Positions 34,371 through 48,100 of a DNA stretch of 64,000 nt are shown piece by piece. The position numbers and the translations under genes are program-made. A model generated the notes under the pieces. The model did no database searches. It was not told where the DNA came from and was given only the letters and a program-made list of their open reading frames with translations. Each line of letters starts with the position of its first letter. The first letter of the stretch is position 1. Source of the DNA: Rhytidiadelphus loreus (Eukaryota; Streptophyta; Bryopsida; Hypnales; Hylocomiaceae); assembly GCA_947034895.1 (NCBI GenBank), contig OX344763.1, forward strand, positions 23,591,001 through 23,655,000, read 5' to 3'.

Positions 34371-34399
34371 GTATATCATCTAATTATTAGGCCACAAAC

Positions 34400-37300
34400 T
34401 ACCGGTAATATCATTAATTGTAGCAGACTTTGAACCGATTTTGACTATGGTTGTAGTTGACCCCAGATGGTGAGATTGAAGACGTCTTACGTGCGCATTC
34501 AAAAACTATGGTGAGAATTCCACAACCACCAGAAAGATGCGGTAAAGCACAACCGTCATCATACTCATAAACGAGATTTTTTTCAGTTTATTACGAGACA
34601 TACAGAATAACGAAACTCCAGTATGCCAAGCGCACCCACACACTAAGCATCTAAAGACCAGAATAAGCTGGCATCTGATTTTGTTGCAGTTTCGTAGGAA
34701 CATTGCACTCTCAAGAAACTCCACCTAGGTACACCTTTGGGAAAAGGAATCTAGATGTACACAATTTTGGGCTCACCTCAACTGGGAGATACGTGGAGAA
34801 GACAAAGACATGGGCTACACATTACGTGTACTACATTCTGCCTGTAGTGAATATCAGACTTTTTTGTGGATTGCTATCTACAGTGCAAAAGGTGACTTGA
34901 AATAAAGCCTTGAAAGCAGATTCTGTAAAACTCGAACAGCTGTAGAAATTATCCCATTAACAGGGCGACCTATGCATTAATTGAAAGCATCCCGGAAACT
35001 TTCAAGTTGGCTGACTAGCTGATGATTGACGTAACGGCGTGTTGTGAGATCTGAATCCGAGTTACATTCGAGGAACACAAAGCTGAATGACCATGAAATC
35101 CCAACTCTCACTGAAAACTGAAACTAGCATCCCAGTTAGATGCATTTAAGCGGTGATAATCATCACCAGTGATTATATTGTCCAGTTCTACATAATGTGA
35201 AAAACACGAGAATATTTCGAGCGGCTGGCGATGGTTTACTTTATGGTGAGTAATCAATGTGACAGTGCTCAGATATTGACTTGGCAATATCTCCTCCGGC
35301 CTTGCTCCTGACAAGCATAACTACTGATAATCATCCTCATTTGCAGTAGTTAAAGTAGACACAATTCAAACTAATGAATGATTTGCACACACAAATAGCT
35401 AAAAATTTACACCAAACTAGTAATGGGAAGAGCTCCATTAAAGAATCACAAGGGCCCGCAGTGAAGTTTACACAAGAGCCATGCCTGGAATGAGAGGAAG
35501 TCACTGACTTTGCACTGAAATCAAAACAAAACAAATAATAACGGCTGTAATACCAGAAGCACGCAGAACATCTCAGAAACAGGATATGGTCGAATCATGT
35601 ACACGAAACATAGACACGACACGGGTCATTCAATTCACTGAACATACCAGGCTTGAAACCAATTCACTGAACATAGACACGACACAAGTCAAACGCTGAA
35701 GCAAGGTCATTAAATTCACTGAACACACCAGGTCTGAAACATTAAAAATCAATGTTTGAAATCGTTATCAAAAGGCAAGCCATGTCACAAGCTCCCATCG
35801 TGGCACGTCACACCAAAACGTCACCAAAAAACGCCATTGAAAAGCTAGAGATCAACTTGCGTGAGCCTCCGACACTCTCACGATTGCGTCACTAGTATTG
35901 CCGATACACAATTCTGTATATCAACAGAAGCGGGGCACACCATGCAAGCTCTGTGTCACGAGTTTCTCCATGTCGTAGCAGTGAGACCAAATTAAAACCA
36001 AAAACTAGTAATTATCGCGGGCGACAGCACCACGTACATGGCTGATATAAAAACAAGCACATGATAAGAGGTCAAAGGTGATTATTCAAACGAACATGAT
36101 TACAGTCTATTACACACCCTACGGCAGGCCTGTTCCAATTCCCAAACGTGTACATCATGCAATACGACGATTATGAAGCCCATTTGAAGAAAGAGAGTTA
36201 CAATTTTCAACGTGTTTCCAGTTTTAATGAGGGGTCCTGACGACTGTCCTCCCCCCCCCCCCCGCCCCGCCAAAGGAAGGCCTAGTCTAGAGAGGTATCA
36301 AGTATCAAAGTCTCGATCTCCAGTCAAGGCTGTCATTATGTGGAAACTGACCCTCGGGGGGGAGAAAAAGTTAGAAACACAACGGTATTGACCCACCGAC
36401 AACTGGAAGCTAGCTAGAGCCCGGCCTTCATCTTGTTAACTTACTCTCTCCCCAGCCAGCAGGATGAGCCTCTGTCTGTCTGTCTGCAGCAGGTGATGAT
36501 TGCTGCTGCAAAAAACGATAGAGTATCTGAGTTGGTTGAACTTTTGTTAGAAGAGTACCGGCGCGACTAGTTTAGTGCACCCACATTAATTAACAGTCTT
36601 AGAAAAAAGGACCCGTCGTTACTAGTATTCAGCTCTTGGCGCTGCTGGAACGGTTCATTGGTTCACCTCCTATTCCCCCCCACTCAAGTGCGTTTGACGG
36701 TCTTTGCCATTAGTTGTTATTCAAAAAAAAGATCAGAATCAATACTCTGTACCACACGAAGCTCCATTTAATGAAAACTCGTACTGCTGGTATTTAACAA
36801 AGGTTCGTCCCTTGACTAATACCAAAAAACCTTGGCTCTTCAACCTGAACTCGACTACGAAACCAAATGGGACACTTTTCTTAAAAATCGTACCCTTCCC
36901 TGCTGATCCGTTTTAATTGGAGCGACATTTGTTAAGCATGTTACCAATTGAAAGCACAAACGTTATTTGAAGTTATGAAGCTATGAAGCTTTAGAGGATC
37001 GTACCTGTGGAAAGGATTTGTCAGAAAAGGCAGGCAGGCAGGCAGCGCAGGGGGGCGGCTGTACAGAGCTCTTCCCTTTCGTCGCACAGAGTCGTTGACA
37101 TAATCAAATAAGGCATGCAATCAATTCTTCTAGCAACACTGCAACACTGAGCTTGATTGTACGTTCACCATTGGAACTGCTCGGAAAACATGCCACTGCA
37201 TTTGCTTGTCTAGTAAACACAAACGTAGAGCTCGACACGAAAGGAGGTGGTAACGGTGTTCCGGAGATAGAACGGGCAATTGAACGGAGTACCAACATGC

Positions 37301-37990
37301 CCAAGACTGGTCTGTGCCTGACAACAACCCGGCATTTCGGTATTCCTATCTAGACGGAAAGAATAGAATGCACACAACACTGACTCACTAAGTGTTACAG
37401 AATGATCGAAAAACATATATACGCTATACTTCAAATGCCAGTATTCAAGGTCCAGAGCAACATCAGAAAATTTTACGAGTAGGGCTTTTTAAACATGCAA
37501 CTTAATTTCGATGCAACGAAGTGTTCATCATGACCAACAATGATCATTTCTAGCAAGTTGAGACAAGATATTGGCGAAGAGAATGCACGAGATGTATGCT
37601 AGAAAAACTTCACAAAACAGTAAGTAGCGTCCACACTCAGAAAATTCACAGAAAGCTCACAAGAGCTAGCAATGGAAGCGAAACGAAACGAAAATTAGAG
37701 TTTGCTATGAGTTTAGTTGTGGAAGTGCAACACGGAAAGATGGTATTCAGTAGATATCAAGAAGGCACGGTTTCAAAGATAAGGACAAGTTTACGAACTC
37801 AAACTAGTACTCTACCACCTGGCGACCATTGCTGTTGCAATGTCACCGTGCTAATTTCCCACCCTGCAAACCAAAAGGGTCAAGAAAAGGCGTGACCAAC
37901 CTGATCATTCCACGACTAGCGCGCTGCATCAAAAAGCTTATTGAGTTGATGGCCAATTGATGAAACTTGTTATGTACCGAAATGCATAAA
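34400..37990. other. Non-coding DNA left of MIR166
   Basis: I find no supported protein gene. The composition is mixed, less AT-rich than the flanks of this island. Local direct repeats occur at 35590-35750 around the phrase AATTCACTGAACA. A poly-C run lies at about 36250-36263. Part of it is likely the 3' end of the minus-strand MIR166 primary transcript. Confidence 0.4.
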
Positions 37991-38080
37991 CTGCGCTGAG
38001 GGGAATGAAGCCTGGTCCGAAGCGTAGTACAGTTGGAGCACATACATCAGCTTCGGGCCATGCGGCATTCCTCACAGCAG
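37991..38080 (-). ncRNA. MIR166: MIR166 precursor hairpin
   Basis: On the minus strand, 38020-38000 reads TCGGACCAGGCTTCATTCCC plus a final C, identical to the 21-nt plant miR166. It lies on the 3' arm. The 5' arm (38071-38051) reads GGAATGCCGCATGGCCCGAA plus G, the expected miR166 star with the GGAATG start seen in plants. The arms pair with a few mismatches and the stem extends to CTGC at 38080 and GCAG at 37991. The loop is 30 nt. miR166 guides cleavage of class III HD-ZIP transcription factor mRNAs, an interaction conserved across land plants. The hairpin appears fully functional. Confidence 0.96.
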
Positions 38081-39600
38081 AGTTCACCACCACACACTCT
38101 CATTACTGATGAACGTTCTTCCCTCTGAGCCTTCTCCTTTGGGCTTGTTTTTCTGCCGAACTTGCGCGCCACTGACTGCGGTTTTTACCTGCGCAGTGTA
38201 AAACAGGGATCTTGGGTCGAAGTGAAAGAAAAAAAAAGAAGAAAAAAAAAGAGTACTGTACATACTAGCTGGCTAGCTACTACCTGGCTAGATAGCTAGA
38301 TAGCAAGATAGCCAAGGGTTTTCGAATCAGGGGGTGCTGCTGGCGTTCTCATGACACTAGTGTCCTTCCCGCTCCCTCCCAGAATTACAGCAGGTTGGCC
38401 ACTGTTTTTGGGAAACCACGCTAGTCCGCATTGTACAACAAAAGCGTTGCTGCTACAACACATGAAGCATGAGAAAACATGATGATTACTGAACTGGGAC
38501 TGGAGTGAGACTGAAATGGGACTGGAACTGTGACTGAAGTGGGACTGAAGTAATGACGCGAGTTGAAACTCTCCCACATGAAGATGTCAGAGCGGCACAC
38601 ATTCCCAAATTACATCCTAGTCCCACTGTCTGAGCCTTTGTCCTTTCCCTAGTAGAAGTAGAAGTTGTAAAATATGTAAAATATGTAAGTTGGGAAATCA
38701 AGCGACGTGGAGATCGGCGACTTGTCACTGAAGCGAATTTACCGATGCAGTGTCGTTGCCTGTTGCCTGTTGCTTAGTGGTGGGGGTGTTGCTGTTGTTC
38801 GCTGTGGCGGGGGTGGTTCGTCTGGTGTCAACAGAAGTACAGTGCGAGTGTCAGAAGGTTGTGTTTTCCTGTTTCCACATGTTGGCATGTTGGCCTGCGC
38901 GAGAACCATGAACCAGTCTGGAAGTGGCTTCCGCTACTGACTGATTATCGTCTACCAAGGAAGATCATCCAATTCTTACCCACCCCCACCCCCCTCCCTC
39001 CACTAGCGATCCAGGCTTTGCAACCCCCCCATCCCACCTCAATTCTAACTTAGTCATCGGCATCCCCGCCCATCGCCAGCCCGAGCTTCTGCAAGCCCCA
39101 TTGCAGAGCTGGAACTACACCCTCCAACCCGTCCCTAGCAAGGCGATCTAGCTAGGGATTCCACTGGAAACCAACACGACGACAATCAGAAAACCAACCA
39201 AGCAAACCAAGCAACCAAAACCAACACCAAAACCAACCCACCGAGCCACCCAAATCACAATCCCCAGACACGGTCGCCCTCCTCGATGCCAATTCGCAGC
39301 ACGGACCACACCTTTGTAACCCTGAATATTCAAACAGGTGAGCAATCCAATCCAATCCAATCCAATCCACCGGCAGGTAGGTTCGCCTGGGACAGAATAT
39401 TCATTAAAAAAGCCGAGAGAAACCCACCAGCTAGAGCTAGCGGCGCGCCTCCGCCAGCCTCCGGTGCAACATCTAGATCGACACCAGCCCCGGTGCAGGT
39501 GCGCAAGGATGGCACCGCGGATCGGGCGGACACGGCGAGGCAAACAGGCAGGCCAAGCTAAGTTAGCTTAGCTGTGGTAACCCGAGAAGAGAATGGGGGT
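38081..39600 (-). other. Probable 5' part of the MIR166 primary transcript
   Basis: This stretch lies between the hairpin and an upstream TATA box on the minus strand. It holds simple repeats (A/G-rich at 38228-38252, AACC-rich at 39186-39240, ATCCA repeats at 39343-39368) and no conserved protein. The open frames of 60-130 codons here are driven by these repeats. Confidence 0.4.
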
Positions 39601-39619
39601 GGGAGAGAAGACACGCAGG

Positions 39620-39627
39620 CTATATAG
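39620..39627 (-). promoter_or_regulatory. Candidate TATA box for the MIR166 transcript
   Basis: CTATATAG, followed on the minus strand by CCTGCGTGTCTTCTCTCCC, fits a plant TATA box with a pyrimidine-rich start region about 30 bases on. It lies about 1.54 kb upstream of the hairpin. The core is symmetric, so it could serve the other strand. Assignment to MIR166 is inference. Confidence 0.4.
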
Positions 39628-39629
39628 GT

Positions 39630-40250
39630 AGTAGCAGGCCTGCGTTTGCGAAAGCGCGGAGCACGTAGAATGAAGAAGAATGACGAAGCCGCGCGCAGCG
39701 AGTAGGAGCCAGTGATGAGCCAGCAGCAGGAGTTTCTGGTCCCTTCCGGCCCGGTCCTTGCGGCGCAGCAGAGATAGTGATGATGGCGAGAGAGGAATCA
39801 TGACGCCGGATGGTGGCCTGCCTGCCTGGTGGCCTGTTCGCCTGCCTGGTGGGGACGTACGAGCTGGGCTTGCGAGGAGACGGGAAGACGCGACAGGAAG
39901 AGAGACGGGGAAACAAGGGCTGGAAGGCGAACAAGGCGCCCGCAGGGAGGAGCTAGCGATGGCCGCGCTGGGGTCGCGCTAAGCTGGGGTCGCGGGCTGG
40001 CGCGGGTGGAGCTTAGACTAGACTAGGGCGCGATGGCGGGCTGGCGTCGCGGGGGACCGGCGGTGGTGGGCGTGACGACGCGTCCGTCAACTCCTTCCGG
40101 CCAAAATGGTCTCTTGCTTCTCATTCTCGTGTCGGAAAAGATCCGACTGCTGCGGGGAGAACTAACCGTCCGGCAGGTCGTTGCGCGTGGTGGGATTCTC
40201 CGAGGAGTGTTGTACGGCGGGGGTGAAATGGGAACCAAACCGGTTGGTCA
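39630..40250. other. GC-rich upstream region ending at a sharp composition boundary
   Basis: This is the most GC-rich stretch of the right half, with repeated GCCTGCCTGGTGG phrases near 39815-39852. At about 40250 it changes abruptly to AT-rich DNA. It is a plausible promoter region for MIR166; open frames on both strands overlap and look like composition artefacts. Confidence 0.4.
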
Positions 40251-41181
40251 TGTTGCCAACCCTTTTCCAAAATTTTGGTATTTTTCTCATGCAAATATAT
40301 GTATTTCTAAATTTCAACTTCATTTTTCTTTTTCATACTTGAAAACAATACGACGAAATTTACATGATTTTTTAAAGTATTTTTTTAGTAAAGATCATAG
40401 TAATTTCAAAAATAGTATATGAATATTTTTGCAAAAATTGGAGGTGATAATGATAAACCAGCTTCGTGGCTTACTCTTTGAGCTCACACTAAGAGAAATT
40501 GAATAGAAAAGTTCAAAATTGGTGTACAATTTTGGAGGAAAAAAAATGAAATAAGAAAATAGATATCTAAAGCTATGTTATTTTAGTCAAGTTTAAAGAC
40601 ATTTAAAATCAAGAATTACATGAAATTCAAGCTCAAACAAGCTGGAAAAAATAACATGGTGATTTTCTTTGCTTGATCATATCTCACACAAGTAGTGTTT
40701 TTAGACTCCCATATTTTAATGCGAGACCCTAATACCAATCAATAATAAGATTCCATGATTACAAATTCTAAGAAATTGATGAAATTTTATTTATAGCCTA
40801 ATTTTTAGAAAGTGTTGTGTTTTAACAATTTTGAGACCACTTTTTTTATTTTTAATGACCCAAGAAATTGTAGGGATTAATGTTAATTTCATTAAATTGA
40901 TAAGGTTTTTTTCTCCAAGAACATTGTGCATAGGTGCACTAGGATCTAAAGGAGGTGTGTTTGGTCATTGGAATTGGCAAGTCTATACAACAACAATGCA
41001 TGGGGTAGTATGTGTTCTTTACACCCGCAATTGCAAAAAACAAATTAGTGCAAATCCATTGAAATTGAGGTTCTTTGACTATTTCTTATTAAAATAAAAT
41101 CATTTGTATAGAAAATTTTGTAATATATAGATTGATAATTTTCTTGAAGTTTTGATTTTGAACTAAGAATTTGAGAAATGA
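40251..41181. other. AT-rich DNA with part of a dispersed repeat
   Basis: No gene is seen. Bases about 40640-40870 resemble 55090-55310 and 61390-61560, sharing GACCCTAATACC.., ATAAGATCC-like and TTATAGCCT..TTTTTAGA.AGTGTTG stretches. Confidence 0.45.
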
Positions 41182-41184
41182 ACC

Positions 41185-41316
41185 CACTAGTAGAAATATA
41201 ATCTCTATAGACCAAAGAAATGGCCCATGAGAGGACCCCACACAACAACTTAGACCACGTTGGAGGGTTCTCATGGGTCATTTTCCTAGTCTTCGACTAC
41301 CTAATTTTTGCTAGTG
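41185..41316. mobile_element. CACTA-like foldback miniature element with ACC target duplication
   Basis: A 132-bp element begins CACTAGTAGAAATATA and ends TTTTTGCTAGTG. It folds on itself through GGCCCATGAGAGGACCC against GGGTTCTCATGGGTCATTT. ACC occurs directly on both sides (41182-41184 and 41317-41319). It belongs with the copies at 51136-51264 and 57736-57884. Confidence 0.85.
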
Positions 41317-41429
41317 ACCATCTGCATATTCTCCCTATATTTTGTCACAATTATCCCAATTCTACCTTATTTCTCATTCTATACCATACAATTTTTTTTT
41401 TATAATTTTTCTAAGAAAATAATTTCCTT

Positions 41430-42420
41430 AGAAATTTCAGCACCTATTTTTAGAATTATTTTCCGCCGACTCTGCCCTATACCTACGGTAACAAGTTATT
41501 CCAAACACATAGGACTCCGAATGATTCATTTGAAAAAACAAAACAGATACAGTCATGTGTGGGTACACAACGACCCAAATACCGGTAACGAGATGTATCC
41601 TGTACTTGTACTACTCGATCGTCTCATCTCGCATCGCGCCATCTCCATCATCCATCTCGGCTCTTTTTTTTCGATTGATTTTCTTGAAATTCCGACGGGA
41701 CGTGACGGGACCCACACCATGATTATTGTCAAAACCTGTTGCCCCCGGCCCGAAGGCCCAAAGACCGACCGACCGGAGAAATCACTCGACCGTCGGTCCG
41801 GTCCGGTCCTTTCCTTTCCTTCCCAAAGCAAAGCAAAGACTGTTGCAATGAATGTGGATCCCACTGTTGTTAGTACTTACAATACTTGCCCCCTTCCCTT
41901 TGCATTGATCGTAGCGGAGAGCGACATGTCAATTAAATATGCAGGTGGGAGGCCTCCTTCATCCTTTTGGTCTCTCAATTCCTCTAGTAACTTAACATTC
42001 CTTTTATCACCGGTGGGTGGGGAACACCTGGGAAAAAAAGGGAAAAAGAAAAGAAAAAAAGAAAAAAAGAATAATCATCCGGCATGATTCACGCGATCGA
42101 TCAAGGGCTTGCATTGCCCGACGACCGCACTGGCACTTCATAAGAAAAAATTTGAGGGTCACATGGAGCTGCACCCAATCACCGGAATCGCCGGAATACC
42201 TTTTTGAATGTAATGTGGTGTTATTATATCTCTCTATTTAATAATATGCAATTCTTGGGAATCGCGTGTGAGGTATATATGTTCATTCTTTCCCCTAGAT
42301 CGGAGAAGTACGAGAAAGCCATACACTGATGTCAAAAGTAAAGAATGTTCATCACTGTTGGGTTGAGGGAGCGGAGACGAGGTCTCTGCGTGTGCCGTGG
42401 ACCATGGAAATGTTCCACAA
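41430..42420. other. Mixed-composition island, no gene recognised
   Basis: This stretch has more GC than its flanks and includes CGGTCCGGTCCGGTCC and CCGACCGACCGG phrases at 41765-41810. A 259-codon plus-strand frame covers part of it (41308-42087), but it starts in AT-rich repeat, ends in a lysine run, and shows no conserved domain. It may be a former promoter or exon fragment. Confidence 0.35.
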
Positions 42421-44929
42421 CAAGAAGACTCGCCGTAACCCAATTGGACTACTATTGTAGCTAAATGGTTAGGGTTGGCAAAAAATATATATGTGTATTC
42501 TGAAAATTGATGCTGGAATTTGTGGGATATTGTTTTTTTCAAAAAGAATTGTTTGGGAAAAGAAAAGCATTTAGTTTTTAAGGTATGCATTGAATCCCAT
42601 TTGTGAATTGTAAGTGAATTCTTTGGCATGGAATGCCGACCTTGACTACCGGGTATAAGAGTTGTGATTCTTCTTGTGAGGATGTTTGTGGTCTACATAG
42701 ACCTTGTTTCTAGGGCTTTTTTTTTATCATTTTTATGAAGTGTGAAAGTGGCGATATAAAATGTTACAGCAATGCTCCAAATTTCAACATTCGTCGACAT
42801 ATTGGATAGAAATATTATTATGTTGTATTGTGTTTTCACCCAAAAAGAAGTTTCCTAGTGATAAATAGTTTTGCAATGCTACATTAACTTTGCATGCAAC
42901 ACTAATTTTGATCCCCTCAAATTCATTTATTTTTATTTTTTTACACAAATGAGATTGAAATTCATTGCAAGAAAAAGAACAAGTCTTCATCAACAAGCAT
43001 GCCCTACTAGGAGAAAATAGGCCATAATATTTTGTAGTTGTAGTTCATTTACATGTTGGGAAAAAACATTGATATTTTTTTTTAATGTATAACTCAATGA
43101 TATTATAGATATTATGTATAATTGGGGAAAAAAACATTGATGTTATAGATATATCCACATTATTGAGTTAAATTTAAGTCATGTTGTTTATTTTTCAATT
43201 AAATAAAAGTTTTGTTTCTAAAATGCAGATCATCAAATAATATATGTTAGTTTTTTTAGGAGAGGTGCTTAAAAAACTCTATCTTCTCAATTGAAACTCT
43301 TTTTTTTGCTTCTGAGAAAAAAATAATGATATGATGCATCCTAGTCTAGTTTTTACCGATAAAATTAAATCGGTAAGGGCCCTTGATAGAATTGCCTTTA
43401 CCTTTGCTTGAAAACATTCAATATTTTCTTTAATGCATATTGTATTGCATTTTGAAATTTAGAGCCTTCATCACATTTTTTATATATAGAATGATGCAAA
43501 ATTTTGGTTTATATTATGATGTATTGCACTATGATATATATGTATGGTGAAAGGAGGTTTGGAACAATAAGGTGCCAAAGGCCCATATGAGCGCCAAGCT
43601 ACTGCCCATATAGACATTGGGCATCAAACTTTGACATTGTACTTAATGCACCAAGACTTCATTTCTACAACACAATTTAATTCAATCAATGGGCTCGTCA
43701 AGAAAAACACTAACTTGTAGTAATTTGGGAATTATATGAATTTTTAAGACACACTAATAGGGGGGTGAAAGCATGAGATACTTGTACTATTTTGCATCAC
43801 ATGTTGCGCACCCAACACAAAATTGAGAAAAACTTCTTGGAATTTTGCTAGTTATACTTGAAATTCATGTTGAAGGTGAATCATACATTGTCTAAGTCAA
43901 TCACTATTTTTGTATAATTTCTAAAACAAGTTTACTATTTATTACATAATTTCTCTAATTTGTCACACTTTAAGTTTTAGAGTATTTTATTATTGTAATG
44001 AGTTCAAAATGATGATTTCCACTTTAAAACTTAGACACCATGATCTTCTACTAAATTTGAAAGAATTTGTTGTTCAAAGAAATTTAGAAAAAAAGGAAAT
44101 TATTTGACTTCTACATAGATGCAAAGGAGGTTCTATTGTGTACACATCTCTAGACATCCAATAGTGTACGTCTATGATTTTTTGGGTGAAATCTTATCCC
44201 CAATCTTATCTCCATCAAGTTGTTAAAAATGGTTAATTTTTGTTATATATTTTTGAAAGTTTTCATTATTTCCTAGAAATTTAAACAAAAAAGTAAGAAA
44301 TTGGCTTTTTAATTTTTTGTAACTTAAAATAAATAAATTGTAAATTTTTGAGTGTACTATTATTTTTCTAAACTTAAATTCCAAATGTATCCTATAAGTT
44401 TTGGAGTAATTTTTAGGTCCAAATTTTGGGAATATGTTATTTGTAGTATTATTCTAATAATCTTTATTTTATTTTATTTTTAAATATACATTTTTGGTAT
44501 TCTCTCCCATATGCTACATAATCAACAAGTTAGTTTCTTGCTTTCACCCTAATTCATTCCATTTGGATCAATGATGTGAAAGTTACAGATCTTCTTGTTT
44601 GGTAGGCAATCATAAATCTTCTTGAGAAAATAACGTATTGAATTTATTTTTTTAACTCAATTATCAAAATCTTCTCAGAAAGAGAATTGTACATGGTTTC
44701 ATATGCTTTCTACACTAAATAGGGATATCAAGGGGACCAAAAAATTAAAGGAACTTCTTGTAGAAAATCGTAGATGTTTGAAACATGATGTACAACCCCC
44801 ATACACTTCAGTAACTATTGACAAGCAACAAAGGTAGATATTTATATAGTGTGTAATGTTGATTAATTAGTATGGGTCCCTTTAAAACTCCTATTCAGTG
44901 TAGAACAATCTCACCGTTGAGATTAATAG
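42421..44929. other. AT-rich intergenic DNA with decayed repeats
   Basis: No gene is seen. Bases 43560-43650 (GGTGCCAAAGGCCCATA..) resemble 51000-51060, so at least one dispersed repeat is present. Confidence 0.4.
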
Positions 44930-44934
44930 TGTGC

Positions 44935-45172
44935 ATAACATTGTTAATGTTCACTAGGGGTTTCCCTTCTGCTCCCTCAAAATTTCGACCCCCCAGTGAT
45001 AAAGTAGTTTTGTCCAACCAATCACGACAATCCCACTCTGACAGCCCAATGACACGGCCTTGTGCAAGCCAATGAGATTATCAACATTATAACTGAATTC
45101 CTCCCTCACGTATCTAGCGGAGGATTATACCTCCACCTAGGGGGGAGGTCTCAAAGCCGGTTAACAATGTTA
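44935..45172. mobile_element. Inverted-repeat-bounded segment, possible miniature element
   Basis: ATAACATTGTTAA near 44936 is repeated in inverted orientation (TTAACAATGTTAT) near 45160. The 240 bp between them is less AT-rich than its surroundings. There is no coding capacity. A target duplication is not evident. Confidence 0.5.
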
Positions 45173-48100
45173 TGTGTTTCAATTCCATCTTAGAGTTGCT
45201 TATTACAATTTATTTTTTTCCTTCAACCTGATTACCACCATCTTCTCAATTCCGTCCCCATGTACCTGTGGTGCACATTTCTCTCCTCTGAAATGTACCA
45301 CATGGGTACATGAGAAGGTGGCGGCAATAGGCTGCGGGTTCACCTTAAGACACTTGAAGTATGTATGTACACTGGAATGTAGGGACAGCAAGTTAGAGTG
45401 ACTAATTCAATACTTTGGGTAGCATGTCACTCTCTGAGGGACATGGTTACTCTGGCATGTACCCAAGTCTTGTAAGAAGCTTGAGTGCGGTAATTTTCTT
45501 AATTAAACCCAAGCTTCAGAAATTAGAGCTTCTAAGCTGAAAGTAAGTAAGTACTGGTCCAGTCCTCCTTATTTATTTTTTGTTTATTAAAAGCAAAAAT
45601 CGCCCAAAAGTGCTTATTTTTTTGTGAGGGAGTATAACTATTTGGAAATATGCTAGCTCAACCTTTCTATATGGATGACGTCATTAAATTGGTACAAACC
45701 TCGATGTGGTATCACTCTTTCTTTGATGAATGTACACACTTTTGAATGAATTATAATTAATTTTCATCTCTATCTTTCATATTATATCTATGCCTATGGA
45801 TGTAAATTATTTCACCACTGAATCTAGATGAAACCAAAAAAATTGTTGAGGTCATATAGCCTTTGCATCTTAAAAAAGCACTTTGTGTGCCATGTGTTGT
45901 TGCCACAACCAAAATAAAAGTAAAAGTCATTTTCTAATTTTTAAATTCATAAAAAAAATTTAATTCAATAATTGTCACACCATAGGTCTAGATGCCACAA
46001 AACAAAGCCTATGCACTGTACCCTTCCTCATAGAGAGTTTTTCGATGGTACAAAGAATGCAACTAGAGGATGCATAGTCCAAGAGATCTCACCACAACAA
46101 GCAAAACAAACAAACAACTTAACTTAAGGTATGGAATAGTGGTGTAACTAGTATACTATGCCAATGCAGATGTTATGATGCTAAAAAGTTTAGTATGTTA
46201 CATTGCTTCAATGTATCCACATTTGGTTTGTTCACTTTGTTGCCTTCTCTGACTAATGCAAGATTCTATTGTTTGATGATAGTCAATTCAACTTAGCAAC
46301 TCTATGGTAATGGAGTTGTTATGCTTGTAAGAGGAGAAATGGAGTAACAAAATTAGTACTCATAGAAAGAGTTTTTTGTTTTAGAGATCACTACGATGAT
46401 TTATCTTTTTAGTGATGGTACAAAACTAGTGTCATTTACAATTTAGTGTCACTATAAAGAATTCATCTGTAGGAATTATTAATATTATTATTATTTCAAG
46501 TTGCACTATTAAAAAAGTTAAACTTTGTTAATTAGTTAAGAAAGAGGTCTCAAGTACTAAGCAAATACACTGTAGTATTGTACCAAATATGAAATATACT
46601 ATATCCAAATATTATATATTCAAAAAGGCATCTTGGACAACATTCTTAGATTGTAGTTTGATGTCCCAAGACATCCATTGTACTAGCAAATAGTCATGTA
46701 GAAGAATACATTGTTATGTGAAACTAAGTTTGAGTTTGTAACATCTCTATGCAAAGAAACGTTACCTTGAATACAAGTGAATTCAATATGGAAAGTGAAA
46801 AGTTGTAGTATATAAAACTCTAGAGAATCTTCATTGGACATTGGCTTTGAATTAGTGCAAAAAGAAATTTTGACACATTCTTTTGCAAAAGTTACCTCTA
46901 TTTCAACAACTAAAAGCTCATTAATCTAGCAATCCATCGCCTTTATAGGAAATTAAGAGTACATCAATTCAAAGCGTTCGTTTCTCTTCATTTTTTAATT
47001 CAACATTAATTTGCTCTAAGCAATTCCTACTAAAATTGATATCGTTTTCAAAGGTGATATACCCCCCCTTCTTGAGACTATTATGTATATCAACTTTGTT
47101 ACCTCATATATTTAAGGTTCAAAATTTTAAATAAATTTGTTTTTAATTTGAAGTCCACAAAGTTGGACATGTCTTGTAGCATGTTTTAGTATAGTTTCCA
47201 AAATCATTTCCATCAAAATTATGAAAGTTTGGTTTCTTTACATTTCATTTATAAAAAAATTTATGCACCTATATAGTGTAATAGGATTTTAGTTCCTTGA
47301 TGGCTTCCTTGATGGAATCAAAGACACGAACTTTCACTAATTATACCCTATGTGCTCTATTATAAATTGAAATGTAAACTATTGGTGATCAAATTTACAA
47401 TTTCTTCAAAATTATAAATGTCATCAAAATCACTAATAATTAATATTTTTAAATTATATCACTTCTAAATACTTAATGTGGTTAATACTAAAATAATTTT
47501 GTAAAGGTGTTAATTCCTTATAGTTACATTGACTTATATATTTTTTAAATCTTTACTGTCATTTTTACAATCATGAAGACTAGTTTTGTAACTCCAATAT
47601 AAGTATTCAATGTTATTCCATCTTCTTTTAGCTCATCTTTTAGTAAATAAATTTCAACTCCCCAAATTTGAAAGGAAGACAAAATTCCAATAGACAATGA
47701 TTTTCTTAAATATTTAACCAAATTAAATAAGTGACTACTACTTCAAGCCTTATTTTTTTTTTATAATTTTGGACAATTTTGTGGTCAATGTGAAAATGTT
47801 CCAATTGAATGCTATTAGTACTATTTTTCAAGCTAAATCCAGTGAGACCTTACTTAACTTTTAGATGAGACCAATTAGGCAATACCCATGCTCCAAAAAA
47901 ATAGTAAAGATGATAATAGGAGATCTTGAAGTTAAAACCTTCTAATGGAACAATGGCAAAGGGCACAAAATGGTTAATGGTGTTATATGGCATAGACAAA
48001 GTAACAAACATAGTGTCCAATTCTTTTCAAATAATTATGTTATAGTACCCAAAACCTCATAAGATTTGTTTTTAACTTCATATTTAATTATTACCTACAT

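Noticed and set aside
39148..39571. ORFs of 72-131 codons on both strands near the MIR166 promoter
   Set aside because: Composed of AACC and ATCCA simple repeats; open in several frames at once.
41308..42087. 259-codon plus-strand ORF
   Set aside because: Starts in a foldback element, ends in a lysine-rich run from A/G-rich sequence, and has no conserved block.
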